This document shows positions 1-6,189 of a stretch of DNA of 7,471 bases, in pieces (positions within the stretch are counted from its first letter, which is position 1; the number at the start of each line of letters is the position of its first letter). The notes beneath the pieces were generated by a model, which saw only the letters and a program-made list of their open reading frames with translations, did not search any database and was not told the origin of the DNA. The stretch spans positions 1 through 7,471 of the forward strand of contig JACMRO010000204.1 of NCBI GenBank assembly GCA_014376425.1, given 5' to 3'. The DNA is from Rubritepida sp. (GTDB lineage Bacteria; Pseudomonadota; Alphaproteobacteria; Acetobacterales; Acetobacteraceae). Both the position numbers and the translations under genes were made by a program.

Positions 1-887
1 GGCAGCACCTGCTTCACCGCGCCGATGCCCTGGCCGCTGCCCCAGATATCCTTCCACTTCTTCGTCCGTCCGGAACCGAAATCCATCGCGCTGGCGTCGG
101 ACGTCGCGAGATTGTCCGGGTCCATCCCGGCTGCGCGGAAGCTCGGTTTCAAATAGTTGCCGTGCACCCCGGTGATCAGGTTGGTGTAGACGATGTCCTC
201 CGCGCCGGCCTGGGTGATCATCGCCTTGTAGCCCTCCACCGCCCGGGCCTCGTCGGTCGCGATAAAGGCGCTGCCGATATAGGCGAAGTCGGCCCCCATC
301 GCCTCCGCCGCCAGGATGGACCGGCCATGCGCAATGGCACCGGATAGCGCGATCGGCCCCCCGAACCATTCCCGCGTCTCCTGCAGGAAGCCAAAGGGCG
401 AGAGATTGCCGGCATGCCCGCCCGCCCCGGCGGCCACCAGCACCAGCCCATCCGCGCCCTTCTCGATCGCCTTATGCGCGAAGAACTGGTTGGTCACGTC
501 GTGCAGCCCGTAGCCGCCATAGGAATGGATGGCGTCATACACCTCCGCCCGCGCGCCCAGGCTGTTGATGATGAGCGGCACCCGGTGCTTCACCACCAGC
601 TGCAGGTCTTGATCCAGCCGGTCGTTCGACTTGTGGACGATCAGGTTGATGGCGAAGGGGGCGCTTGGCCGCTCGGGATGCGCCTGGTCATGCGCCGCCA
701 GCCGCTCGCGGATTTCCGCCAGCCAGTCGTCGAGCTGCTCGATCGGCCGCGCATTGAGCGAAGGCATCGAGCCGACCACACCCGCCGTGCACTGCGCCAC
801 AACGAGGTCAGGCACCGAGATGATGAACAGCGGCGAGGCAATGACCGGGAGCCGCAACCGCCCCTGCAGCAGCGCCAGCAGGCTCAC
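1..887 (-). CDS. Nitronate monooxygenase (2-nitropropane dioxygenase family), C-terminus cut by window edge
   Basis: This is an FMN-dependent TIM-barrel flavoenzyme of the NMO/2-nitropropane dioxygenase family, which oxidises alkyl nitronates to carbonyl compounds and nitrite in the cytoplasm. About 295 residues are visible. An N-terminal barrel strand carries PVIASPLF (residues 14-21), followed by GSMPSLNARP (39-48), then INSLG (107-111). The glycine-rich AGAGGHAGN (153-161) holds the histidine (158) at the place of the family's catalytic base. IALSGAIAHG and ADFAYIGSAF are the usual phosphate-binding strands near the end of the barrel. The start is a GTG at 887-885. It overlaps the stop of the upstream DUF1330 gene as GTGA and is preceded by GAAGG nine bases away, so the two genes are probably translationally coupled. 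The C-terminus lies beyond position 1. The family assignment is firm, but the physiological substrate cannot be read from the sequence; many homologues are annotated only as NMO family. Confidence 0.93.
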   Translation of the reverse strand, partial: MSLLALLQGRLRLPVIASPLFIISVPDLVVAQCTAGVVGSMPSLNARPIEQLDDWLAEIRERLAAHDQAHPERPSAPFAINLIVHKSNDRLDQDLQLVVKHRVPLIINSLGARAEVYDAIHSYGGYGLHDVTNQFFAHKAIEKGADGLVLVAAGAGGHAGNLSPFGFLQETREWFGGPIALSGAIAHGRSILAAEAMGADFAYIGSAFIATDEARAVEGYKAMITQAGAEDIVYTNLITGVHGNYLKPSFRAAGMDPDNLATSDASAMDFGSGRTKKWKDIWGSGQGIGAVKQVL

Positions 888-1177
888 GCCGAAAGGCCTT
901 CGACGAAGGCGACCGTCCCGGTCGAGGCGCTGACCCGCAATGCCAGCAGCGGCGCATATTCGCCGCTGCCATAGAAGTCGCGCGCCGTCGCCATGTCGGG
1001 AAATTCGACGATGACGACCCGGCGCAGCCCCGCATCGCCCTCGGCCGGGGTAACGGTACCGCCGCGCACCAGGTAGCGGCCGCCCCGCGCCGCGATGATC
1101 GGTGCCACCTGTTCGCCATATCGCGCAAAGGTCGCCTGGTCATGCACCTGCAGATTGGCGATCAGATAGGCGGCCAT
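884..1177 (-). CDS. DUF1330 domain protein (dimeric alpha/beta-barrel fold)
   Basis: A 97-residue cytoplasmic protein that fills the DUF1330 family from end to end. Visible hallmarks are an opening beta strand AAYLIANLQV, then IIAARGGRYLVRGG (residues 27-40), the strand VVIVEFPD (54-61) and the helix ATARDFYGSGEYAPLLALR (63-81), closing with GTVAFVEG. DUF1330 proteins adopt the ferredoxin-like dimeric alpha/beta barrel shared with small monooxygenases and EthD-like proteins. No reaction is established for most members, so none is assigned here. The ATG at 1177 is preceded by GGGGAAG about five bases upstream, a good ribosome site. Its TGA stop overlaps the GTG start of the nitronate monooxygenase gene by four bases (GTGA), so a related oxidative or detoxifying role is plausible but inferred. 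An intrinsic terminator lies upstream of this gene, so its promoter should be in about 1178-1264. Confidence 0.9.
   Translation of the reverse strand: MAAYLIANLQVHDQATFARYGEQVAPIIAARGGRYLVRGGTVTPAEGDAGLRRVVIVEFPDMATARDFYGSGEYAPLLALRVSASTGTVAFVEGLSA
897..901 (-). promoter_or_regulatory. Shine-Dalgarno GAAGG for the nitronate monooxygenase gene
   Basis: GAAGG lies inside the 3' end of the DUF1330 gene, nine bases before the GTG at 887. It supports that non-ATG start and coupled translation of the two genes. Confidence 0.55.
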
Positions 1178-1264
1178 GGCGTCTTCCCCGTTTTACTTGG
1201 CGAGAGGCTAGCGTGGCCACCTCAGGCCGGGAAGGCTGCGGCCCGGCGCCACGCACAACATGCG

Positions 1265-1311
1265 AAAAGGCCGGCGCCGGGCATCAGCGCCCGCTGCCCA
1301 TCGGCGCCGGC
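1265..1311 (-). terminator. Intrinsic terminator downstream of gapR
   Basis: Reading the minus strand, a perfect 9-bp stem GCCGGCGCC / GGCGCCGGC (1303-1311 with 1270-1278) continues, after a 3-base bulge, into an inner 5-bp stem GGGCA / TGCCC (1295-1299 with 1279-1283). The loop is 11 bases, and the stem is followed by CCTTTT (1265-1270). The stem is very stable and the T-tract short but correctly placed. It lies 100 bp after the gapR stop and before the DUF1330 gene, so it should end the cobT-cobS-cobC-gapR transcript. Confidence 0.72.
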
Positions 1312-1410
1312 GGTGCGGCTGTGACGGTGGTGTACCGTTTCGGCATCTGAATGCCGCCAGCTGGACTTCCGGCGGCCGGCCCGCCGATGCTGGACGGCCG
1401 GGGCGGCGCG

Positions 1411-1683
1411 CTACATCCCAAGCGCCCGCTTGTAGAGATCGAGCAGCGTCTCCTGCTCCTCCACCTCAGCCGGCTCCTTCTTTCGCAGGCTGAGGATCTG
1501 CCGCAGCACCTTGACGTCGAACCCCGCCGACTTCGCCTCGGCGAAGATATCCTTGATATCGCTGGCCAGCGCCTTGCGCTCCTCCTCCAGCCGCTCGATG
1601 CGTTCAACGATGCTTCGCAACCGCTCGGCCGCGATGCCGCCCACATCGGGCCCCTGCAAAGTATCACCCGGTTTGATCGCCAT
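1411..1683 (-). CDS. gapR: GapR family nucleoid-associated DNA-binding protein (DUF2312)
   Basis: A 90-residue basic/acidic coiled-coil protein matching the full DUF2312 family. In Caulobacter, GapR binds overtwisted AT-rich DNA as a multimer that encircles the duplex and stimulates topoisomerases during replication. Visible here are the long N-terminal helix LRSIVERIERLEEERKAL (residues 22-39), the core IKDIFAEAKSAGFDVKVLRQ (43-62), which is the most conserved part of the family, and the C-terminal helix with LSLRKKEPAE (65-74) and LLDLYKRALGM (80-90). The open frame extends upstream past 1683, but the family begins at MAIKPGDT. The ATG at 1683 is the chosen start; a G-rich stretch (TTGGGGGAT) lies upstream of it, not an ideal ribosome site. 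It begins 32 bp after the cobC stop on the same strand with no terminator between, so it may be co-transcribed with the cobalamin genes. The family call is secure. Confidence 0.95.
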   Translation of the reverse strand: MAIKPGDTLQGPDVGGIAAERLRSIVERIERLEEERKALASDIKDIFAEAKSAGFDVKVLRQILSLRKKEPAEVEEQETLLDLYKRALGM

Positions 1684-1715
1684 GGTCTCAAATCCCCCAA
1701 CCTCAGCCCGGGCAT

Positions 1716-2234
1716 CTAGCCGATGCGCAGCACCGCGCCCAGGGCCGGCGGCGCTTCCAGGATGTCCAACGGGCGGCGCTCGGCCAGTTGCCGCAGCAGC
1801 CGCAACGGGCCGCCATGCGAGACGATGATGAGCGGACGTTGCGGGGTGTCCGCCCAAAACGCCCGCACCCGGGCCAGCAGGGTGTGGCCGGATTCACCGC
1901 CGGGCGCCGCAAAGCCCCAGGGATCCGCCGCCCAGGCGTCTAGCGCGGCCCGCGGCACGTCGTTCCAGGCCACGCCCTCCCAATCGCCGAAATCGAGCTC
2001 GAGCAGACGCGGATCGGTGGTAAAACCGGGATCGATGGCGACAGCCAGCGCGACGCAGCGGCGGGCGGGGGACGAGATGACGGTGGGCACCGCCCCGAGC
2101 GGCGCGGCCGGGCCACTTCGCAGGGCCGCCACGACAGCGCCGACATCCGCCGCATCCGCCAGCGGCAGATCAGCGCGCCCGTAGCAGATGCCGGACCCGA
2201 TGCGCACCGGCGTATGCCGCAACAGCCAGATCAC
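1716..2234 (-). CDS. cobC: Histidine phosphatase family protein, probable alpha-ribazole phosphatase
   Basis: A 172-residue cytoplasmic phosphatase of the histidine phosphatase (phosphoglycerate mutase-like) superfamily. In the cob context it should remove the phosphate from alpha-ribazole 5'-phosphate or from adenosylcobalamin 5'-phosphate in nucleotide-loop assembly. LLRHT (residues 4-8) supplies the phospho-accepting His7; the family motif is usually RHG and here is RHT, which is common in this subfamily. GICYGRADLPL (15-25) is characteristic of CobC-type enzymes. SSPARRC (54-60) gives the phosphate-binding arginine, LLELDFGDWEG (77-87) the acidic residue, and VSHGG (138-142) the second histidine, His140. 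The frame is open further upstream from an ATG at 2348, but that would add 38 unrelated residues overlapping cobS. GTG at 2234 fits the family, with GAGGG seven bases before it. The gap to cobS is 10 bp. Specificity for ribazole rests on the neighbours and is inferred. Confidence 0.9.
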   Translation of the reverse strand: MIWLLRHTPVRIGSGICYGRADLPLADAADVGAVVAALRSGPAAPLGAVPTVISSPARRCVALAVAIDPGFTTDPRLLELDFGDWEGVAWNDVPRAALDAWAADPWGFAAPGGESGHTLLARVRAFWADTPQRPLIIVSHGGPLRLLRQLAERRPLDILEAPPALGAVLRIG

Positions 2235-2241
2235 CGCACCA

Positions 2242-2246
2242 CCCTC
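2242..2246 (-). promoter_or_regulatory. Shine-Dalgarno GAGGG for cobC overlapping the cobS stop
   Basis: GAGGG overlaps the TGA of cobS and sits seven bases before the GTG at 2234. It decides the short start for cobC and suggests coupled translation. Confidence 0.6.
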
Positions 2247-3009
2247 AGCGCCCGGCCACCGCCGCCAGCAGCCCGGCCGTGAAGCACAATTGCTGGCAGG
2301 CGCCCAGCAGGTCGCCCGTGTAGCCACCCAGCCGCCGGGCGCAGACATGCCCCCACCACAGCCGCATCAGCAGCATGGCCACCAGCATGGCGGCCGCCAT
2401 GCGCCACGGCACCAACAGGCACGGTAGCGCCGCCAGGGCGCCGCACCAGGCCAGCCCGCCGGCGCCGATTTGCGTGGCCAGCGGCTTGGCGCGGGACTGC
2501 GCGTCTTCCCGCACATAGGCCTGCGTCGCCAGCAGCGTGACCGCGGCGAAGCGGCTGGCGGCATGGGCCGCGAGCAGCGTGGCGGGCCATGCCACCAGTT
2601 CCGCCAGCGCCACCGCCTGCAAGGCCAGCGCCAGGATCAGCGCGGCCGCGCCGAAGGTGCCGATGCGGCTGTCCTTCATGATGTCCAGCACGCGGTCCGG
2701 GGTGTATCCGCCGCCCAGCCCGTCGAAGCTGTCGGCCAGGCCGTCCTCGTGGAAGGCGCCGGTCAGCAGCAGGCCGACGGTCAGCGCCAGCAGCGCCGCA
2801 GCCATCGCCGGCAACGCCATTGCTGCCAGACCGAGCACCATGAGCTGGATGCCGCCCACCAGCAGCCCCACGGCTGAAAACCAGCGGGCCGCGTTGGTCA
2901 GGTCCGTCTCCCGGAAATCGGGCAGGCTGGGGACCGGGATGCGGGTGAAGAACATCACCGCCATGCGGGCGGCGCGGGCTTCCCGGCGAATAAACGCCCA
3001 CTCACCCAC
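2245..3009 (-). CDS. cobS: Adenosylcobinamide-GDP ribazoletransferase (cobalamin synthase)
   Basis: An integral membrane enzyme that joins adenosylcobinamide-GDP to alpha-ribazole or its phosphate, releasing GMP, in the last steps of cobalamin synthesis. With the start used here it has 254 residues, the usual family length. The N-terminus carries the conserved FFTRIPVP (residues 20-27). The signature GAFHEDGLADSFDGLGGG (84-101) contains the Mg-binding acidic cluster, followed by DIMKDSRIGTFG (109-120). Several hydrophobic spans follow (about 46-83, 121-165, 185-220 and 240-252), and GGYTGDLLGACQQ (228-240) is the conserved C-terminal motif. The start is uncertain. GTG at 3009 overlaps the end of cobT by eight bases and has no strong ribosome site, so it is probably coupled. 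The ATG 15 codons further in (2964) would leave very little before the conserved segment. A frame open upstream to 3282 only shadows cobT. Confidence 0.93.
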   Translation of the reverse strand: MGEWAFIRREARAARMAVMFFTRIPVPSLPDFRETDLTNAARWFSAVGLLVGGIQLMVLGLAAMALPAMAAALLALTVGLLLTGAFHEDGLADSFDGLGGGYTPDRVLDIMKDSRIGTFGAAALILALALQAVALAELVAWPATLLAAHAASRFAAVTLLATQAYVREDAQSRAKPLATQIGAGGLAWCGALAALPCLLVPWRMAAAMLVAMLLMRLWWGHVCARRLGGYTGDLLGACQQLCFTAGLLAAVAGR

Positions 3010-4021
3010 GCGCCACGCCCGCGGTCTCGAACGTCGCCATCTCGCGCAGCAGGGCTGCAGCGGCCTGGACCAAGGGGATGGCCAACGCAGCGCCGCTGCC
3101 CTCGCCCAGCCGCATGCCGAGGTCGAGCAGCGGGGTGACGCCAAGCCGGCCCAGCACGGCGCGATGCGCCCGCTCGGCCGAGACATGGGCGAAAATGCTG
3201 TGTGCCCGCAGCGCCGGGCTGTCCACCGCGGCCCAGGCGGCCGTGGCGACAAAGCCGTCCACCACCGCCAGGCGCCCTTCACGCGCGGCGCGGGCCATGG
3301 CGCCGGCCATCATCGCGATCTCGAAGCCGCCCAGCGCCGCGAGTGGGGCGGCAGCTGCATGCCGCACCAGCCCGGCGCGGATGGCCGCGCGCTTGCGGGC
3401 CAGGCCGGCGTCATCCACTCCGGTGCCGCGGCCGAGCACGGCGGCCGGCGACAGGCCGAGCAGCGCCGCGAGCAGCGCCGCGGCCGATGTGGTGTTGCCG
3501 ATGCCCATCTCGCCAAAGCCGATCAGCCGGTCGCCCGCTGGCAGGGCAGAGACGAGCGCGGCGCCCGCCTGCATGGCGCGGCGGGCGGCGGCGGGACTCA
3601 TGGCCGGGCCGGATACGAAATTCGCCGTGCCGCGTCCCTGGCTGCACGCCACCACGCCGGGCGGCGGCCCGTCCCAGTCGACCCCGGCATCCACCACCGT
3701 CAGCGCGATGCCGGCGCTGCGGCACAGCGCATTGATGGCTGCACCGCCAGCCGCGAAATTGGCCACCATCTGGGCCGTCACCGCGCGTGGATAGGCGGAA
3801 ACGCCGGCCGCCGCGACGCCATGGTCGGCGGCGAAGATCAGCATATGGGGCTGCCCCAGATTGGGCCTGAGGCTGCGCTGGCTGGCGGCGACCAGCGCCA
3901 TCACCGGCTCCAGTTGGCCGAGCGAACCGGGCGGCTTGGTCTGGCTGTCGATGGCGCTCTGAATGGCAGCCATTCGCAACGGACGCCCTTCCGGGCGCCG
4001 GCCTGCTGCCTCCGCTGTCAT
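3002..4021 (-). CDS. cobT: Nicotinate-nucleotide--dimethylbenzimidazole phosphoribosyltransferase
   Basis: A cytoplasmic enzyme that transfers phosphoribose from nicotinate mononucleotide to 5,6-dimethylbenzimidazole, giving alpha-ribazole 5'-phosphate for the lower ligand of vitamin B12. It has 339 residues, a normal length. Motifs in order are TKPPGSLGQLE (28-38), IFAADHGVAAAGVSAYPRAV (62-81), GFGEMGIGNTTSAAAL (168-183) near the nucleotide site, GGFEIAMMAGAM (231-242) and VVDGFVATAA (253-262). MRLGEGSGAALA (303-314) has Glu307 at the place of the catalytic base (Glu317 in Salmonella CobT). It is the first gene of a cobT-cobS-cobC unit and overlaps cobS. The start is not settled. ATG at 4021 gives the usual distance to KPPGSLG but has no clear ribosome site. 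ATG at 3973 (16 codons in) has GGAAGG about 13 bases away, rather far. The name follows the Salmonella convention; in Pseudomonas-style naming this gene is cobU. Confidence 0.95.
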   Translation of the reverse strand: MTAEAAGRRPEGRPLRMAAIQSAIDSQTKPPGSLGQLEPVMALVAASQRSLRPNLGQPHMLIFAADHGVAAAGVSAYPRAVTAQMVANFAAGGAAINALCRSAGIALTVVDAGVDWDGPPPGVVACSQGRGTANFVSGPAMSPAAARRAMQAGAALVSALPAGDRLIGFGEMGIGNTTSAAALLAALLGLSPAAVLGRGTGVDDAGLARKRAAIRAGLVRHAAAAPLAALGGFEIAMMAGAMARAAREGRLAVVDGFVATAAWAAVDSPALRAHSIFAHVSAERAHRAVLGRLGVTPLLDLGMRLGEGSGAALAIPLVQAAAALLREMATFETAGVARG

Positions 4022-4025
4022 GCGC

Positions 4026-4239
4026 GGGATAGACCGGCGCGTCGTGGCGGCGCGGAATCTGGCGAGGGACCCGGCGGGGCACCCGGTAACGGACCGGGCG
4101 CGGGAACCAATGCTAGACGCGGACGGTGAAGCGGCCGCCGGCTCCGGGATAGACCGGCGCGTCGCGCCGGCGCGGAATCTGGCGAGGCACCCGGTGTGGG
4201 ACCCGGTGCGGGCCCCGGACGGTAAGGCGGCCGCCGGAT
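4026..4239. repeat. Two degenerate copies of a 120-bp unit in the cobT leader
   Basis: Copy A begins at 4026 and copy B at 4146, exactly 120 bp apart. Both open with GGGATAGACCGGCGCGTCG. Over the first 50 bases they differ at about three positions. Both later contain CGGACGGT followed, after two substitutions, by GGCCGCCGG (A from 4120, B from 4216). Copy B is 24 bp shorter in its middle. Copy B contains a perfect 8-bp inverted repeat around one base (CCGGCGCG / CGCGCCGG, 4154-4170) that has decayed in copy A. The middle is built of ACCCGGT-type micro-repeats. On the minus strand, copy A ends only four bases before the cobT ATG at 4021. Function is unknown. Confidence 0.8.
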
Positions 4240-4264
4240 CAACGCCGGACGGGTGCCGCGGCCT

Positions 4265-4633
4265 TCAGTGGTCAGGGTTGCTGGCCGCGAAGGCTGCCTT
4301 TTGCTCCGACGACGCATCTTTTTGATGCTTTGCCTGCCAGGCCTTGTAGTCCATGCCGTAGATGATTTCACGCGCCGACGGGGTCTCCAGCGCCACGCCC
4401 TGTTCGGCCGCCGCTTCCTGGTACCAGCGGCTGGCGCAGTTGCGGCAGAAGCCGGCCAGGTTCATCAGGTCGATATTCTGCACATCCGACCGCGCGCGCA
4501 GATGTTCGACAAGCTTGCGAAAAGCCGCTGCCTCGATCCGGTCACGCTGCGCCGGCGACAGCGCGGCCGCGGCGCCGACCGTCAGGTTCGCCTCTGCCTG
4601 GGGGCCAGCTGGCATGCCTGGTTGTGCGGCCAT
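4265..4633 (-). CDS. DUF1244 domain protein
   Basis: A 122-residue protein whose residues about 31-118 are a clear DUF1244 domain, a small helical family with no established function found in Alpha- and Gammaproteobacteria. Conserved stretches are FRKLVEHLRARSDVQNIDLM (38-57), the cysteine pair in LAGFCRNCASRWY (59-71), SAREIIYGMDYKAWQAKHQK (86-105) and SSEQKAAF (108-115). The CxxC pair could suggest metal or redox chemistry, but that is speculation. The start is ATG at 4633, whose A is the last base of the TGA stop of the TRAP binding-protein gene (TGATG). This coupling explains the lack of a separate ribosome site. The frame is open further upstream to an ATG at 4705, but that part only shadows the upstream gene. 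The first 25 residues are variable and low in complexity. The gene is followed by the repeat-containing leader of cobT without an obvious terminator. Confidence 0.93.
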   Translation of the reverse strand: MAAQPGMPAGPQAEANLTVGAAAALSPAQRDRIEAAAFRKLVEHLRARSDVQNIDLMNLAGFCRNCASRWYQEAAAEQGVALETPSAREIIYGMDYKAWQAKHQKDASSEQKAAFAASNPDH

Positions 4634-5730
4634 CACTGCGCAGCACCGGCCGCCGCAGCCGGGAAGGCGAAGTTGTCGAAGCTGTTCTCGCCCACGCGGT
4701 GCCACTGGAACATCTCGCCGCGATAGGCGCGGTAGCTGTCCATGATCGTCTTGAAGCGTGCGTTGCGACCGCTGAGATCGTTGACCATTTCCTCATTGGC
4801 GCGCCAGGCCGCTTGCAGGATTTCACGCGGCCAGAAGCGCAGTTGGGCACCAGCGGCGACGAGCCGGCGCAGCGCCTGCGGGTTCAGGTGGTCGTAGCGG
4901 GCCACCATGTCGCTATCGGCCTCGGCGCAGGCGACGTCGAGCGCGTGCTTATACAAGTCCGGCAGTGCGCTGTAGGCGCGGATGTTGCTCATGAAATGCA
5001 GCCGGGCGCCTGGCTCCCAGAAGCCCGGGGCATAATAGAAGCGGGCGACGCGGACGTAGTTGGCGCGCTCATCGTCATGCGGGCCGACGAACTCGGCGGC
5101 GTCGATGACGCCCCGCTCCAGGCTGGGGTAGATATCGGCCGGGGCGGTCAGCACCGGGGCGGCGCCCAGGCGGGTGAATAGTTGGCCGGCAAGACCAGTG
5201 ATCCGGAACTTCAGTCCGTTGAGGTCGGAGACCGAGCGCATCTCGTTGCGGAACCAGCCGCCCATCTGTGCGCCGGTATCGCCGCAAGTGATCCCGTGGA
5301 TGTTGTATTCTCGAAACAGGTCGGCCGCCAGCGCGTTGCCGCCGCCGAAGCGGAACCAAGCCGTCATCTGCCGCGCATTCAGCCCGAAGCTCATCGCGGT
5401 GAAGGGGGCGAAGGCGATGTCCTTGCCGATGTAGTAATAGCTGGCGGTATGTCCGGCCTCGATGGTGCCGGCCTGCACCGCGTCCAGCACCTGCAGGCCG
5501 CCGACGATTTCGCCGGCTGGGAAAGCCTGGATGCGGAACTTGTTATCGGTCAGCTGCGCGACCCGCGCGGCGACCCGCTCCAGCGTGCCGTACAACACGT
5601 CGAACACCCGCGGGAAGGAGCTTTGGACGCGCCAGCGCACTTCAGGCATCGCGGTCTGCGCCAGGGCGGGTGCCATGAGAGCGACAGGGGCGGCGGCGGC
5701 AGCGGCACCGAGGAGGAGACGGCGATCCAT
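4633..5730 (-). CDS. TRAP transporter periplasmic substrate-binding protein, TakP-like (2-oxoacid type)
   Basis: A periplasmic solute receptor of the DctP/TakP family that would deliver a carboxylate, probably a 2-oxoacid, to a TRAP permease. It has 365 residues. The N-terminus DRRLLLG followed by an Ala-rich hydrophobic core and APALAQ (residues 20-25) is a signal peptide with a twin-arginine look, cleaved near residue 24. Mature landmarks are FPAGEIVGGLQVLDAVQAGT (70-89), TASYYYIGKD (95-104), TGAQMGGWFRNE (152-163), LKFRITGLAG (173-182), PADIYPSLERGVIDAAEFVG (197-216) and HDDE (218-221). These align by eye with Rhodobacter TakP from memory: Gln155, Arg176 and Glu213 stand where TakP binds substrate and sodium, while Phe214 replaces a Trp. 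The ATG has GGGAAG eight bases upstream. No DctQ or DctM genes are in view, so the receptor is orphan here. The substrate is inferred. Confidence 0.93.
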   Translation of the reverse strand: MDRRLLLGAAAAAAPVALMAPALAQTAMPEVRWRVQSSFPRVFDVLYGTLERVAARVAQLTDNKFRIQAFPAGEIVGGLQVLDAVQAGTIEAGHTASYYYIGKDIAFAPFTAMSFGLNARQMTAWFRFGGGNALAADLFREYNIHGITCGDTGAQMGGWFRNEMRSVSDLNGLKFRITGLAGQLFTRLGAAPVLTAPADIYPSLERGVIDAAEFVGPHDDERANYVRVARFYYAPGFWEPGARLHFMSNIRAYSALPDLYKHALDVACAEADSDMVARYDHLNPQALRRLVAAGAQLRFWPREILQAAWRANEEMVNDLSGRNARFKTIMDSYRAYRGEMFQWHRVGENSFDNFAFPAAAAGAAQ

Positions 5731-5738
5731 GGTCTTTT

Positions 5739-5744
5739 CTTCCC
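5739..5744 (-). promoter_or_regulatory. Shine-Dalgarno GGGAAG for the TRAP binding-protein gene
   Basis: GGGAAG sits eight bases before the ATG at 5730, in a 45-bp A/T-rich gap after the DUF4149 gene. It fixes the start that includes the twin-arginine-like signal peptide. Confidence 0.65.
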
Positions 5745-5775
5745 GAGATGACAGTATTTTTAGAATAGCTCGTTC

Positions 5776-6189
5776 TTAGAACCCTGCCAGCACCGCGGCA
5801 AGAACCGCCATCTGCAGCACGTTCATGATGACCGACAGGCGATGGGCCCGGTCGAACCGCTTGGCTGCTGCCCGGTCGCCCGCCTGTGCCGCGTCGGACA
5901 GCCGGTTGATGGTCTTCATCAGCACCTGCCGCAGCCATAGCGCGCTGAGCGCCACCGCGGTCGCGAGCCCGGCCGCAACCCCCGAGATGGGCAGCAGCGC
6001 CAGTGCGGCCGCGGCCGACAGCCCCATCACATACAGGTAATAGATGGGGAATAGCCCGCGGATGAACCGCCCCGCATGCTCGGCCGGCAGGCGTGAGAAG
6101 ACCAGGGGCGCCACGCAGGCGGCGAAGAACACCATGCCCCCAAGGCAGAGAGCGATGGCGAATAGCGCGACGATCGAGAGAAGTCCCAT
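5776..6189 (-). CDS. DUF4149 family small membrane protein
   Basis: A 137-residue inner-membrane protein of the DUF4149 family (related to eukaryotic TMEM205), with no established function. Four hydrophobic spans are visible: about residues 3-31, 47-67, 70-88 and 119-137. The conserved first span contains LCLGGMVFFAACVAPLVF (14-31), followed by RLPAEHAGRFIRGLFPIYY (33-51). Between spans three and four comes the hydrophilic INRLSDAAQAGDRAAAKRFD (93-112), also typical of the family. I chose the ATG at 6189 because family members start about a dozen residues before the GGM motif. The frame continues upstream to an ATG at 6276, which would add 29 residues rich in Arg and Ser whose first codons use A/T third bases unlike the rest of the gene. 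Neither start has a good ribosome site. The stop is 45 bp before the TRAP gene on the same strand. Confidence 0.85.
   Translation of the reverse strand: MGLLSIVALFAIALCLGGMVFFAACVAPLVFSRLPAEHAGRFIRGLFPIYYLYVMGLSAAAALALLPISGVAAGLATAVALSALWLRQVLMKTINRLSDAAQAGDRAAAKRFDRAHRLSVIMNVLQMAVLAAVLAGF

Noticed and set aside
555..571. A 17-base identical string shared with 7385-7401
   Set aside because: Both places encode the peptide INSLG in unrelated proteins in the same reading frame with the same codons; there is no further similarity around it, so this looks like coincidence rather than a repeat.
414..974. A 186-codon plus-strand frame over the nitronate monooxygenase and DUF1330 genes
   Set aside because: It is antisense to two recognised coupled genes and its Arg/Gln/His-rich product has no recognisable domain.
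1284..1346. A 20-codon minus-strand frame after gapR (MPKRYTTV...)
   Set aside because: It has no ribosome site, and its 3' end runs into the stem of the intrinsic terminator.
1355..1410. CGGCCG-type inverted repeats just after the gapR stop
   Set aside because: Short palindromes are expected in sequence this GC-rich, and no T-tract follows; the stronger hairpin at 1265-1311 is the better terminator.
2537..4129. A 530-codon open frame on the plus strand across cobS and cobT
   Set aside because: It lies antisense to two clearly recognised enzymes, its translation is compositionally biased and matches no family I know, and GC-rich genes commonly leave long open antisense frames.
4262..4285. 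CCACTG-like string reminiscent of the B12 box on the minus strand
   Set aside because: It lies in the last codons of the DUF1244 gene and lacks the surrounding conserved stems of a cobalamin riboswitch.
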